Shown: positions 11,556 to 21,433 of the stretch, in pieces
Layout of the letters: each line of letters begins with the position of its first letter
Numbering within the stretch: the stretch's first letter is position 1
Assembly: GCA_029532415.1 (NCBI GenBank)
Contig: JAQOTA010000038.1
Location: 186,001-250,000 of the forward strand
Length of the DNA: 64,000 nt
Direction of reading: 5' to 3'
From: Marasmius tenuissimus
Lineage: Eukaryota; Basidiomycota; Agaricomycetes; Agaricales; Marasmiaceae
Program-made: the position numbers and the translations under genes
Notes under the pieces: model-generated
Database searches by the model: none
What the model was told of the DNA's origin: nothing
The model's input: the letters and a program-made list of their open reading frames with translations, nothing else

Positions 11556-11838
11556 GGTAGTAAGAGGTTAGGTTTGGTGTTGGATCTAGAGAAGACAGCA
11601 TCAGCATGCATCTAATCAACACAGGGAGCAGCCATCAAGGTGCTATGCTCAACAAGGAGCATTGGATCCTTTAGATCCAATGTCGTCGAAGGACGTACAT
11701 CAATGCCATAAATCGAGAACTCAATTAAGAAGTCGATGGCAACATGCAGGTCTAGCCTAGCTAGCCAATGACAGCGGCCTAGGGGCGCCCGTCGCTAACA
11801 GCAGCCTAGGGGCACTTGTTATTGTAGTCGGGCTAACC

Positions 11839-11851
11839 AGGGCCCATAACC
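11839..11851 (-). promoter_or_regulatory. Copia-1 primer-binding site, initiator-tRNA-Met half-molecule type
   Basis: Directly after the 5' LTR (minus strand) the element reads GGTTATGGGCCC. This is nearly complementary to the anticodon stem-loop of initiator tRNA-Met (GGGCTCATAACCC as DNA). Several copia elements prime from such an internal tRNA cleavage site, as Drosophila copia does. This placement also fixes the LTR end at 11852. Confidence 0.65.
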
Positions 11852-12172
11852 TGATGAGCTGGCATGATGCCTAGCGCAGAGGACTACAACATGGCTACAC
11901 TACTACTTACCAGAGAGGAGTTTAGAGAGATAGAGGCAAGACGTAGAAGCTCAAGCACACTGTAGATTCAGGTAGAGAACTACGAGCTTATATACATGTA
12001 GAGACAATAGAACTACCATATAGGGACAACAATGGAAATTGTACATATGAGCATAATGAACAATGAACAATAGAACAATAGCGAATGCATTGTCCTGCAT
12101 AATACAATGGCGGGAAGTATGAACCGGGACTTTGGATATACCAGGATCTAATTTTAGTCCACAGATTCAACA
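11852..12172 (-). repeat. Copia-1 5' LTR (321 bp)
   Basis: It reads TG...CA and is the same length as the 3' LTR of copia-2 at 26303-26623, with clear identity throughout (for example ggctacactactacttacca). A TATA-like stretch (complement of gagcttatatacatg, near 11989-12003) fits the U3 promoter. Confidence 0.85.
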
Positions 12173-12657
12173 GGTGTCCGAACTTCCAGATTACCCTGGA
12201 GAAGGACCAACTTCGCCAGCATACGAAGTTGATCCATGGGTTACAGCGGCTAATGAGCCTCAAATCACCAAAGCAATTGAAAGAGCCCAGGAAACTGCAG
12301 ATAATAGGCTGACTGATCTTCTTACAATCTCAGTTTTAGAAAGGCAGACCGAGCACACGCGTTTACACACTGCTGAGATAGAAAGTTCAGATGTGGAGAA
12401 CAATGTTGATCTCATCAGGAGAAGGATTCATGTTATACGATGAATTCAGCAAGAATCTGAAACTGCATCTTGACTTGCAGAATATCAGTTAGTTCGTGGT
12501 TGATGCATCAATGGGATGTTGGACTAAATCATCCAATGATTCAGAAATCTCATTGATGAAACCATGGAAAATACTGGTCAGAATACTCCTGCTGAAGAAC
12601 ATTATACACCAACCCCTGAACCACCATCTCCTCCACCACCTGCACCTGCAACCTGGC
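12173..12657 (+). pseudogene. Copia P 5' coding remnant (gag-like)
   Basis: An open frame runs from the copia-1 LTR junction to a TGA near 12441. It then continues through C-to-T-type stops to a proline-rich stretch (PTPEPPSPPPPAPAT) at the insertion point of the solo LTR at 12658. On the far side of that LTR the frame continues into the protease region. The predicted protein is helical and charged, with a run of acidic, arginine and glutamine residues. I infer gag or the gag-protease linker from position; there is no diagnostic motif. Confidence 0.45.
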
Positions 12658-13412
12658 TGTTACATCCATGCATCTTACCCTGGTCTATCTCACCTAGTCA
12701 CATCACACTTGGCTAGTCACATCACACTTGGCTAGTCACATCACTTCCAGACCTATCCCGGGTATTTCCGGGCTTTTATTCAAGTCCATCCCAACACTAT
12801 TCCATCCCCGGCACTCAACCTTCACTTCCGCAGTTCAGTCTCTCACACCAAGTCCATCCCTGGAACCTCCGCCACTTCGGCTTCCGCTTCCAGGACTCTT
12901 TCACCTTTCATTCTGACTTGTTCTGACTTACTTATCTCCGACTTCCGAGATATTCCCATGCTCACTTATTCTATTCATATCTTCATTCCATCACGCACTT
13001 ATTCATTTCCAGTTCATTTCCCTTCTGGTACATTTGTCCCCGTGTTTGACTTCCATATGATACATCAACATTTCCCGCACTTGACTCACTTATGATTCAT
13101 TCATTTACTATAACCCTGTATAAGCTCTATACTTCTATCCTGTATTTTTAGACTCGAAATCAACCAGGTTTCAATCAGGGTCAATCCCCATCATGACTCT
13201 AATGTCTTTCCATCTCTCTCGCAACTTGTCCTCTTAGTCTAGTAGAAGGACAGCTCAGTTCATGGTGCTGTTGGCAAAACCTTCAGCTACTGTCTGCTCT
13301 AGATCCATTGCTCCCACACTCCTTCATCATATCTCTCTCTTATCCATCTATCCAACAGCATATAAAACCCCATATCTTATCTTATCCCTATCTGATCTGC
13401 ACAATCCTAACA
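12658..13412 (+). repeat. Solo LTR, family E (755 bp), TSD ctggc
   Basis: It begins TGTTACATCC and ends CAATCCTAACA, matching the LTRs of element E. It is flanked by CTGGC at 12653-12657 and 13413-13417. No internal sequence is present, so this is a solo LTR left by recombination. A short tandem duplication (acttggctagtcacatcac, twice) lies at about 12708-12746 and is absent from the other copies. Confidence 0.95.
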
Positions 13413-15456
13413 CTGGCAAGAGATGAATAATATTGATGAGCACTGGCATGAGAGTAACGATAGGTCCCCTTGGCAAGTATTTAACTCTGATAGTCTGACA
13501 CTCACTGATAAGATTTCGATACAGAACAATAACATTTTGAAGGATGATAACTCTGACAAATGTAATAATGTACTTGTATTCGAATCTATGCAATTCAAAT
13601 CGTTTTCTGCAATCACGAGTGATCATGCAATAGATCCTCAAGAAGCTTGGCTACTTGATAGTGGCGCTTCAGGACATATGACTCCATTCATAACAGATTT
13701 CATAGACTATCATGAGTTTGCTATACCAATGGACTTATCAACCTCTGCTGGCAATGCAGCTAAGATTCAGCTAAAGGGGTATGGTACTGTCAATATTCAA
13801 CATACCAATAGTGCAGGTGTATTGCAAGATACAAAACTCTATCCAGTGTTGTATAATCCACATAGCCCTCATCATTTAATCTCTGACGGCAAATTCCAAA
13901 GTCTGGGTTATCAGACAATTGGAAGCGGTCAAGAGACTTCAATTCAGAATAAGGAAGATGGATCACTCCTTATGAGCTTCTCTCCTAGCTTCAAAGGAGA
14001 TAACCTACGATTGATGAACGCAAAGACACTTATGGGAATGTCTTTCTTTGCATCTGTCAAATCTTTCTTTGTAGAAACTTCCAAAATTTGGCATAGACAA
14101 ATGGGACACATTGATCCCAGAGTTTTAAGAAATGTAGTGGAACATGTAAAAGGTTTTCTAGAGAAATTGGCTATTCCAAAGGATGATACAACCATATGTC
14201 AGGGCTGTGCCCGAGGCAAGATGGTATCTAAATTGTATCCTCCTTCTTCCAAATGAGCTAAGGAGATTCTCGAACTCGTGCACAGAGATTTGATAGAATA
14301 CCCCAAGGCATCATATTATCAGAATGAATATACTTTAACGCTGTTCAATGATGCTTCATCCTACAGATGGGTTTATCCTATTCAAAAGGAATCTGATACT
14401 GATCAAAAATTACATGCATGGATCGCTCTTGTTGAGCGCCAGACTGATAAAAAGGTCAAGCACGTGCATTTTGATTGAGGGGGAGAATTCTTTTCAAATG
14501 CACAACGTGAATATTACGAGGAATTAGGACTGATGACAAATAAAGGGGCTCCCCATATTCATCAACAGAATGGGTGCGCTGAAAGATTCAATCGTACATT
14601 GCAAGAAAAATCTGATGCAATGCGTTTTCAGGCTTGTGCTCCTGAAAATTGGTGGGAGTTTGCACTCCTAACAGCCCTTCATACCTATAATCGAGCTCCT
14701 ATTCACTCAAGGAACTGGAAAACTCCGGTGGAACTCTATCAAGGAAAGAAGCCTGATGTTTTGTACTTTCGAACATTCGGCTGTGGTGCTTATGTGCACC
14801 TTCCCTCTGATACTCCATATCGAAAGAATAAGCTTGCTCCACATTCAGAAGCAATGATCTTCATTGGTTATGATGACGGATCAAAAGCTTATAGGTTTTT
14901 TCGACCTGGGAACAATAAAGTTTATGTGACACCACAAGCAGTTTTCAATGAAAACTGGTTCCCTAAATGTCAAAAGGAACTACCTGGATCATTAGAGTTA
15001 GATCAATCTGACAAACCTGTCCGATCTATACCCTTTAACTTATACCCTTATGACGGTCATGGAGATCATAATGATGACAATCAATTTGATCTTCCAAATA
15101 TACCTCCACCTCCTGATTCTGACAACAGTCATGATCAAGGGGGAGGTCCTCCTGAACATCAGGATTCAGATGATGAGATGCACACTCATCAACCCCATAA
15201 CGATGGTTTTGGATCACTGAAAGGTCCCACTATTCAACCTAATCATTATGGTCCTGATCCCAGTACTGCAGGTCCTTCGAACACTCCACAAGAAAACCCT
15301 TTTGGATTTAATTGTTAACATCAAAGAGAATGGAGGGAATTACCTAGGAACAATCAGACGGTATTTCCACCACCTCGACCACAAGTTCGAAGGAATCCTG
15401 CGTATATGCACACTGTTCCTAATAGACCTAATAATGTCTATGGAAACAGACCTCCT
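13413..15456 (+). pseudogene. Copia P protease and integrase
   Basis: In order: an acidic N-terminal region; protease motif WLLDSGASGHMTP at about 13648-13686; the gag-pre-integrase zinc region with WHRQMGH and CQGCARGK at about 14090-14220; and the integrase core with HRDL near 14281, FD.GGEF at 14470-14490 and HQQNGCAERFNRT at about 14560-14600. A proline-rich, acidic linker extends to 15456. Two in-frame TGA codons (14254-14256 and 14476-14478) sit where arginine is expected, and a TAA near 15316 sits where glutamine fits. The frame is otherwise well kept for about 2 kb, so inactivation is recent or mutation was mostly C-to-T. Confidence 0.88.
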
Positions 15457-16080
15457 TGTTACATCCATGCCAGTTCTGGGGTTTTCCAAAGGCTTCTATC
15501 CACCTTCCAGAGATTCCAATACTCAGAATCTACTTTATGTTTCTCTTTCCTTCACAATCCTTTTCGGAACATGACTTCAGATTCCGATGTCGTGTCCCCG
15601 GTACTTACAGATCGGAGATACATATACACCGTTCATTTCCAAGTAGTCCGTAGACTCTACATTCCAACATTCTGCTTTCCATTCTATTTTGACTCATCCT
15701 GTACATTCCATTCTGACACTTCACTTCCGATTCATCTCTGACTCCGGGACTTTGCCCTCCGTCTCGGATTCTGTACTGTACATACATTCTCTCCCGCTCT
15801 TGACTCACATCCTGTACTACGATCGCCGGAACCCCTTCGGAGGTCTCGGAGATTGATACATATATAAGCTAGATACTTTACGGCTTGTATTCCTCAGAAT
15901 TAAAATCAACTTGGTTTCTGTTTTATCTCATTCATCTCATTCTGTCTCTTCATCTCTATCTCTTCTATCTCTTTATCTTCCTTTCCCTTCCAGTCAAGGA
16001 CAACTCAACTCAACGGTGTCATTGGTGAAACCTTTGACTTTTGTCCAACCATCTGGTCGACCTTCCAGTCGTCAGAATCT
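15457..16080 (+). repeat. Gypsy G 5' LTR, first part
   Basis: Matches 33174-33797 of the 3' LTR from TGTTACATCC to CGTCAGAATCT, with scattered differences. It contains the promoter-like run gatacatatataagctag near 15855-15871. It stops at the inversion breakpoint; the remaining about 100 bp of the LTR lie inverted at 21335-21433. Confidence 0.92.
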
Positions 16081-16383
16081 TGTTGAGACCCCAGAAGTCA
16101 ACACAGAGTTGAAGATCACCACTCTTCTTCTTGACGAAGAGGACAGGAGCGCCGAAAGGAGATTTGGATGGAGTGATGAGCCCGGCCTGGAGATGTTCAT
16201 TGATGAATTCGTGGAGAGCTGTGATTTCCATTTGAGAAAGTGAGTAGATTGGACCGAGAGGTGGTTCCTTTCCTTCCTCTAACTGAATCTCCATGTTGTT
16301 TTCTCCCTGATGCAGCAGAAGCTGTTTGGACATTTCTGGACTGAAGACGTCAGTGAATTCATGATAATCAGGTGGAATGATTG
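16076..16383 (-). pseudogene. Gypsy G reverse transcriptase N-terminal part, inverted
   Basis: The minus-strand frame reads the start of a gypsy reverse transcriptase: an FSPEMSKQLL block, then PPLGPIYSLSQ, E.LQAGLITPSKSPFGAPV and FVKKKSGDLQLCVDFWGLNKI. It stops exactly where the plus-strand reverse transcriptase at 21432 begins (TKKDRY). The two halves belong together and were separated by the inversion. Upstream it runs into the truncated 5' end of element D copy 1 at about 16384. Confidence 0.9.
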
Positions 16384-19007
16384 GGAATCGGGGATCGGTG
16401 TTGATCGTAGGTTCCGCTCTTAGCCAGACTGCAATAGTAGGCTGAAGGAAATCTGACTCAAGAAACTATCCAGCTAAGGTAGCTTCGCCTCTGAAACCAG
16501 TTCAGAGGTCAAAAGTGAGGTTCGGAAGAGAGGTTTATAGGTTGTTTTGGGGAGTGTAGAGTTTGTTTGGTGCTTCGGAAGTGCGTTCTTAGGCTTCAAC
16601 TAGCTTCAGAACCACTCGAACAGCGAGGGGCAACAAGACAATCAAATCAAACAATGGCAATCAAGACTCCAATCAAGTCTGTCAATAACTGAAGACCAAC
16701 TGTCAACGGCGAACAATATCCTCTGCCCAATTAGCTTCGGAAGTTCAACAATAGCTCAGCCAGTCAAGTCGGCATCGCAGACAAACAATGCAAAGTCAAG
16801 GTCAAGCAAGTGTTCAATGGATTTTCTAGGTTTGGGCAAACAAAGTTCTATTCCGTTCTAATGTCTCTCCAGAAGCGCTCCCGAGTCAACTGACTACCCA
16901 ACAAGTGGAATAGCTTTGTATCCTCTGAATACTAATTGTATGGATTGCTTGGGGATCCTTCATGAAAACCCCACTGCTTATATACTCTAGGATGCTCTAA
17001 TTCAACCGAATCATACAAATATCGAATAAACCATGCCTCGGAGGCATAAACTACCTACTTTGGAATCTACTGGGAGAGTTTTGTGTTTAATCTACGCTTT
17101 TGAACCCCAAAGTCAAAACCAACAATTTGCTTCGGAAGTATCATCAGCCTCGAACATTCTCTAACATTCTTTTCTTCCGGGTCTCTCCTATTGATGGTTC
17201 CGTTCTGCCTATCTGCCTCTGCAGCATTGATTCTCTGGTTCTAGACCCTTCAATCGTCATAGGTCATCCTGTTCTGTCTGCCTCCGAAGCATATACTCCC
17301 TTCGTCTGAAGCAAAGTACTTGCCTCCGAAGTGCTACTAGATGCCTATATTCATGGAGTTACCCAGCTGTTCATAGCCAGGTCGATGTCCCTTCTGTAAC
17401 TTGGATAATTCTGAGGTCCTGCCATCCATATGGCCGCCCCACTATATCCAATCTTGGTGCCTTGGATACCGGGTAATAGTTCAATGGTTCAGCCAGAACT
17501 CCTACTCGATTCTTTGGTACACCATTCCTTTCTTTCTTAGTCCCTTGCCTTCCAGTGCAGTTGAGCACTGCGTTTTGCTACCAGCACCAACTATGCCCTT
17601 AGTACAGTCAATATCTCCATGTACGAGTACAAGGGAGGTACCTCGACAGTGCAACTCCTTTGATCACTTCTCGATCATTGTTTAGTGCCCAGTGCCTGGT
17701 TCGGATCCACGCCTCCGAAGCGCTAATTTCCTAGTTTCCGAAGTAAAATTTCCACTTCAGCGGCAAGTCCAGAGGTCAGTATAAGCAAATACTAGGTCGT
17801 CCCAATTCCTTGCTTACTTTCCCCCCCGAGCATACTATGGCACGCTTGCACAATATTGAAGATCACTTCCGCAACTTGCTTTATAGTAAGTCTTTTGATT
17901 TTCTGAATTTCGAGGCGACCTTCTGACTTCCTCTCCAGAGTTGTATAAGCTCTGGTGGTATCCAGAAGATTACTCTGATAAGATCAAGGAGTGCCGCATC
18001 ATCCTACCCATTCCACTCGATGCAGAACGAGAAGCTATCCTCAAAATCATCTTCCAGCAGTTCTTCCTCAGTCGCCACAGATTCATCTACTGGGGCTACA
18101 TGATTTGTTACGACATGATCCAGGACGAAATCTATCTCTGCGAGGACACCTTTGGCCACTTCATTCCTCACGACGCCAGGTCTGTCATCGACATGGTCGC
18201 CGAGTCTATTGCTCGAGTTGGTTTCCTCAACTTCAAACCCGCTCATACTCCTGGAGCCGTCAACGCTTGGATCGACGCCGTCGTCAGCTGTGCTGAGTGC
18301 CCAGCACCTCCGAAGCTTGACTATACCAAGCTCTCGTTCTTCAAGTACTCCCCTGTCATGGGTCGTTGGCTCTCTCAATCCTTTTCATTCTATAATCCTA
18401 TTTTATGCGATCCATTCTATACCGATTATCTAGATCATGAAACCTTCATTAATTCTTATTATCCTGAAGATTCTGACGTAGATAATTACTTCAGTTGGGA
18501 CGAGGTAGCTCTAGCCAATATGGATGACTAGCGTAACCTGTAGTATACCTAGTATACTTGAATCAATCATGCCTCCAAAGTGAGGCCTCGACCTTATACC
18601 AAGCTTCTTGAGGCTCAACTTAGTCTCGCTTTCCGACCATCCATGCTTCTGCGGCGTCTTCCTCTGTCTAGCTCTACTAGTACGGGTCTTTGTCAAGTCT
18701 GATTCTAATAATCTAATCCTTAGTACAATGCCTCCGAGCCACTGGAGATATTCCCTTGTTATGACTACAGGTCCTAGTCGTGCCTCCGAAGTGATACTTT
18801 CGTCAGTTATACGACTCCTACAGTTTTCAGAGATAAGGAGAGACGCCTCCGAGGCGCTATTCTCTCCTTATACTAGGATCTGAGCCTTTTACTAGCTGCT
18901 CGGGACTCGCTGTAGTACTTGTATTACCTAGTCATTTCTTATCTGTTTTATGCTAAAATCGCACAAAAACAAGGCTCCGAAGCTGCTTTTAAATAGCAGG
19001 CGCTACA
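16384..19007 (+). mobile_element. Element D copy 1 (unclassified TGTA...TACA element), 5' truncated
   Basis: Aligns along its whole length with D copy 3 (42095-44799) and with the reverse complement of D copy 2, but lacks about the first 83 bp. It ends GGCGCTACA at 19007. It carries a conserved spliced reading frame (17837-18531) and about 15 copies of a GCCTCCGAAG-like motif. It has no polymerase or known transposase motif. It sits between the protease and reverse transcriptase of gypsy G, where a stretch of pol is missing, so insertion was accompanied or followed by deletion. Confidence 0.8.
17837..18531 (+). CDS. Element D protein, copy 1 (unknown function, two exons)
   Basis: Exon 1 (17837-17885) begins ATGGCACGCTTGCAC. 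A 53-bp intron (17886-17938, GTAAGT...CTCCAG, with a CTGAC branch-like site) joins exon 2 (17939-18531) in frame, giving 213 residues. The protein has an aromatic N-terminal part (YKLWWYPEDY), a middle with HRFIYWGYMICYDMIQDEIYLCEDTF, a short cysteine pair (VSCAECP) and an acidic, tyrosine-rich C-terminus ending in MDD. No signal peptide or membrane segment is evident. I do not recognise the family. The same gene structure is intact in copy 3, and exon 2 is open as far as it goes in copy 2, which suggests a real gene carried by a repeat. Confidence 0.65.
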
Positions 19008-19300
19008 TCAGAAGGATGTCTCCAGAAGAAAAAATGATAGGTAAAGAGGCCATGCGCAAAATAGTGGAACCATGGGAACCATTGAGAAGGTGAAGGGAAA
19101 TAGGTGATATTGGAATGGTAGGTACTTGGTTACGTTCCACATACTTTGTATCTAGAAAGCAGTGGGGCAAACCGGAATCAACGAGAGCAGAAAAAGATAA
19201 TGGTACAGTAGTAGATGACTGTTTGTTTTTATTGGAAGAAATAGACATATTCAAAGAAAGAGTAAGAGTAAGAGAATTAGGCAAAGAAAGAGCAGCTGCA
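19008..19300 (-). pseudogene. Gypsy G protease fragment
   Basis: The minus-strand frame contains the retropepsin motif VPLSFSALVDSGLPHCFLD (active-site D-S-G; a threonine or serine follows the aspartate in functional enzymes). It is followed by a beta-rich stretch ending at the boundary with element D (19007). The C-terminal part of the protease and the linker to reverse transcriptase are missing. It belongs to the inverted segment and lies downstream of gag in element orientation. Confidence 0.8.
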
Positions 19301-19361
19301 TTGAGAGTTACCTCGGTGGAATGATCCGGCTCAACGCAACTCTGAACTCATTCCGTGTGGA

Positions 19362-21297
19362 CTATTTTTTCACCTCATCCGGTTTGGATGTGGAGGCGTC
19401 CGAAGTAGCCGCAGCATGACCTTTTGCCTGAGAACTGGCTGCAGGTCGCTTCCTACAGTCATCAGTCTTGTGCTTTCCGCCACAGAACATGCACAAGTTG
19501 TTCTTCTTCCAATGTTCCTTATCTTCCAGCTTCAACTTTCTGTCCTTACCAAGATACTGGGCAACCGGGTTGGTCGTGTTGGAAGTCGGATTACACCCGG
19601 AGTTATTGTTGGCATTGGACTTGTTGCTGGAAGAGTTACCAGAGCTCTTGTTGGAGCCACTGGAACTGCCGGAGCCTCCAGAAGAGTTGTTCAAACGATT
19701 TCCGGAGTTGTTATTGGATTGGGAGTTGGAGTTGGAGTTGGAATTGTTGTTGGCGCGCTTCGCCGCTCAGCCCTCTCAGGATTCCTCCCCTTCGCGTACC
19801 CAGTGTGTCCAGTCGTATTCCTGGCACACCACACGCAACTGTTTGAGAGTCAAAGGACAAGCACCAACGTTCGGAAGCAAATCTTTGATACGCTTTGGCA
19901 TAGCGCAATAGTAGGCATGACGGAGAGTGTTCTTGCTGTAGCCAATCTTGGCTGCCAGAGTGTTGAAACGAACCTCAAACTTCCCAATTTTTTCCCCTTC
20001 TCCCATCCAGAGGTTGTCGAACTTGTCTTTGGCTTCCTCTATCGTATCCACATGTCTGAAGAACATTTTGAGTTCATCGAGGAATGCTCGGAGGCTGAAC
20101 ATCCAAGTGGGCAGATCAGAATCAGTTTCATAGGATAGGATTTCAGGTGGGAAGTATTCAAGGCACATGCCATGGAGGTAGGAAATGATGTAGTGAATTT
20201 TATCAGCATTGGTAGGAAAGTCGGAGGGACGGTGATTGAAGACGATCATACATGACAATGAAGCTTGGAGGCTTGTCGGGTTGAGGCTTGTCGGGTTGAG
20301 TCCCATTGAAGGTATCAGGTTCCTTGACGTTCCCCTTCTTTTCCGGCTTCTTCCCAAGGAGCTGGGCAATAATTTTGTTGTGCTCAAGCATGGATTGTAT
20401 GAGCACCATCATATTGAATTGGTAGAGATCATTCCCGGGACCTCTAGGGAATCCAGACCCTCTGCCTTGTCTGCTGGAGGGTCCACTGCCAGGAGGTCCA
20501 CCACCAGGAGGTCCACCTCCAGGAGGTCCAGAATCAGCAGGCTCATGGTCGGATTTATCATCACCTTCCAGCTCTGTATCCGTATCCCCATCCCCACCCC
20601 TGTTACTACCTGCTCAGGACCTGCCTCTACTGCCACCTCGAGAGCCCTTGGGCTCTTTGACCTGTTTATGTGGGTCTGATCCCTCGGGTAATGCTGTTTC
20701 TGTTGGTTGTTCAGTATCCTGGGGCATAACCGGAGCTGTAAATGGAGGAGTGGATGGATGTTCCTTATTAACAGCGGCATCAAAGGTATAGCTGTCAATC
20801 ATTCCCTCATCAGCCTTGTTTTTCCCCTTAGCTGTTTTCTTAGGAGGATTGTTATGGGCCTTGTCAAGTGCTAGTGCAAGTTTTGCAGGATCAAGTACCC
20901 CGCAAGGATCTTTGATAGTAGCTGGAGAGAAAACTTGACACAATGCAGGCTTTGGAGGAGGAGGAGGACGACTAGGAGTTTCGGGGACCTTGTCGCCCAT
21001 GTAGACTGTTCAGCCATCCTCAAGTGTCCTGTATTTCGAAGCCATTGTTGTAGGACGTTGGAGCTTGCTTGGTGGAAGTGGTGCAACGGTATTGAGTGTG
21101 CCAATACGTGGAGTTGATTGTATGTTGATTTGATATCCGGAAGCACAGACACTGCTGTCAAAAACTGCTTGTCGTTCTTTACGTTGACCATAACGGTTTG
21201 TTGAGATGGATTCAGAAGCGGAAATGCTTCCGACAAATTGGTTGGGTGGATCTTTGTCAAAGTGTCCAGGGAATTCAGGATTGACTTGTCTGGACAT
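19362..21297 (-). pseudogene. Gypsy G gag, inverted relative to pol
   Basis: The gag reading starts at the ATG at 21297, only 37 bp from the LTR end at 21335. Order: a low-complexity N-terminus; an acidic and proline/glycine-rich region (about 20800-20400); the capsid-like domain at 20387-19776, with the YFPPEIL, LPTW..F...L and FGRVD-type FRHVDTIEEA blocks; and a serine/asparagine-rich linker. A single zinc knuckle, CMFCGGKHKTDDC (CX2CX4HX4C), lies near 19507-19469, followed by a basic tail. Several frame changes break it into at least four pieces, so it is dead. Its minus orientation while pol is plus is explained by the inversion 16081-21431. Confidence 0.85.
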
Positions 21298-21334
21298 TCA
21301 GTAATTTCAACTCAAGGTTTGAGAATTAAAATAC

Positions 21335-21433
21335 TGTTAGGATCGTGCGGATATGACAGCCCAGACAGAAGTCCGAGCAGAAGAGACGGAAGCCGACGTG
21401 CCAGAAGAGACTTGTTGGGACTGGAGAGAGATT
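21335..21433 (-). repeat. Gypsy G 5' LTR, last part, inverted
   Basis: The reverse complement of this segment continues the 5' LTR exactly from the point where 15457-16080 stops, down to the LTR end CGATCCTAACA. It shares the 5-bp junction motif AGATT (21429-21433) with the reverse transcriptase sequence that follows. Confidence 0.93.

Larger units (their letters stand above)
8605..12172 (-). mobile_element. Copia-1: truncated Ty1/copia element (5' LTR, gag, protease, integrase)
   Basis: Minus-strand element with a 5' LTR (11852-12172), primer-binding site, gag from 11555, protease, and integrase up to 8605, where it stops inside the integrase. Reverse transcriptase, RNase H and the 3' LTR are missing. 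It is the same family as copia-2 (26303-31302), which shows what the missing part looks like. It was inserted into copia P; the flank after the LTR begins ggtgt, but the partner duplication is lost with the deleted end. Confidence 0.85.

Noticed and set aside
10713..11615. Plus-strand frames across copia-1 gag as genes
   Set aside because: They are shadows of the minus-strand gag and have no motif of their own.
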